Assembly (NCBI RefSeq): GCF_001598475.1
Contig: NZ_BCZA01000003.1
Span: forward strand, 1 to 64,000
Length of the DNA: 64,000 bases
Direction of reading: 5' to 3'
From: Pantoea agglomerans NBRC 102470
GTDB lineage: Bacteria; Pseudomonadota; Gammaproteobacteria; Enterobacterales; Enterobacteriaceae
The translations under genes and the position numbers were made by a program. Under the pieces are notes generated by a model. It saw only the letters and a program-made list of their open reading frames with translations, had not been told where the DNA came from and did no database searches. Shown here piece by piece: positions 63,438-64,000 of the stretch. The first letter of the stretch is position 1. Each line of letters starts with the position of its first letter.

Positions 63438-64000
63438 TCACCCCACATCCCTGCCCATCCGCACCATTGCCCGATACCAGGCACCACGCTGAATCGACCA
63501 CCTTAACCCCACCGCAATCGCGTTAATTTTCCGGTCAATGATCGCCTGCTGAAAGCGGCCGATCTCAGTACCGGACATTGCCTGCGCCCAGGCTGGCATC
63601 AGCCCGAATCCCGACTTCAGCATGATTTTCATCACCGGTTTTGCCTGCCAGCTGGGTGCAGGGGCATTCATCAGCAATCGCGTTACTTCGGCAGTGCGAT
63701 GATCAAAGCGCAGCTCTGAACGCATCTGTTGCAGATAATCCGCAACATCAACAACGCTTTTAGGGACCTTCTCAGCCCCCAGCGCTTCGGCAATCTGCGC
63801 CGCTTCCTGATAGTACTGATCCTGCCCGGCGCGGGTGAGGTGTGGATTTTTGTAGCGCAGATGGGCGGCCAGAAAACGGCTGGTCTCCGCCACATGCACC
63901 CAGGTCAGCAGATGCGGATCGCTGGCGGCATAGGGTTTGCCTTCGCTATCAACGCCGCTGACTTTCAGGTGAATGCGTTTCACCCGGTCGATCAGCGTCT
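63438..64000 (-). CDS. Oxygenase MpaB-family (DUF2236) protein, 5' end outside the window
   Basis: The C-terminal part of a DUF2236/MpaB-like protein. The frame is open to the window edge; before MKRIHLK it reads TLIDRV, giving the family block RVKRIHLKVSGVDSEGKPYAASDPHLLTWVHVAE. Then come ETSRFLAAHLRYKNP and the DHRTAEVTRLLMNAPAP region. The annotated family binds heme and is named after a latex-clearing or mycophenolate oxygenase, but bacterial members mostly lack a known substrate. The first part, with the family's proposed metal-ligand region, is missing. Confidence 0.75.
   Translation of the reverse strand, partial: TLIDRVKRIHLKVSGVDSEGKPYAASDPHLLTWVHVAETSRFLAAHLRYKNPHLTRAGQDQYYQEAAQIAEALGAEKVPKSVVDVADYLQQMRSELRFDHRTAEVTRLLMNAPAPSWQAKPVMKIMLKSGFGLMPAWAQAMSGTEIGRFQQAIIDRKINAIAVGLRWSIQRGAWYRAMVRMGRDVG

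Noticed and set aside
63253..63501. An 82-codon frame ending IRFVPATEVAA
   Set aside because: Overlaps the MpaB-like gene and has no start signals; more likely part of a dispersed repeat.
1..64000. CRISPR arrays, tRNA, rRNA, full IS elements or prophage genes
   Set aside because: No regularly spaced repeats, cloverleaf sequences, transposase or phage structural genes were seen.

Overview
The window reads as chromosome of an enteric gamma-proteobacterium, most likely Erwiniaceae and Pantoea-like. Most of it follows the Escherichia coli order around 18 min (dinG, ybiB, rlmF, glnQPH, dps, rhtA, ompX, mntS/mntR, ybiR, ybiT, moeBA, iaaA, gsiABCD, yliI, dacC). The interruptions, and repeats I associate with Erwinia/Pantoea genomes, point away from E. 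coli itself. The genus is an inference; no rRNA or tRNA is present.

Layout: (1) 1-14.7 kb: dacC, a HAD phosphatase, yliI, a DUF3313 lipoprotein, a CynT-like carbonic anhydrase, the iaaA-gsiABCD-DUF4385 glutathione/peptide operon and the divergent moeAB. (2) 14.7-31.6 kb: ybiT, an H-NS-family protein, a three-gene EmrAB plus outer-membrane factor pump, ybiR, mntR with a divergent small mntS-like gene behind a MntR-type operator, ompX, rhtA, dps, glnHPQ behind a sigma-54/NtrC promoter, rlmF and a flavin reductase. (3) 31.6-44.9 kb: a complete five-step histidine utilisation (hut) island: ABC transporter plus HAL-like paralog, hutG, hutI, hutF, hutD, hutC, hutH and hutU. (4) 45-49.4 kb: M20 amidohydrolase, ybiB and dinG with a LexA box. 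(5) 49.5-55.4 kb: GNAT/XRE pair, then an mlrA-yohO-yehWXY-osmF block, which in E. coli lies elsewhere (about 47 min). (6) 55.7-64 kb: MFS transporter, antitoxin remnant, idi, chemoreceptor, Sufu-domain protein, an A/T-richer patch with DUF4225, and an edge-truncated DUF2236/MpaB-like gene.

The hut island is the most coherent system. HutH, HutU, HutI, HutF and HutG take histidine to glutamate plus formate through formylglutamate, as in pseudomonads. At least six TGTAnnnACA-type palindromes lie at the hut promoters, and two of those promoters carry near-perfect sigma-54 -24/-12 elements. The ABC transporter is translationally coupled to a histidine ammonia-lyase paralog that lacks the Ala-Ser-Gly triad needed to make the MIO electrophile; the canonical hutH is 9 kb away.

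Other points worth a look are a YliI homolog with Asn at the expected catalytic His, an MntS-like protein with a Cys-rich N-terminal extension, a 35-aa YohO homolog, and palindromic intergenic repeats.
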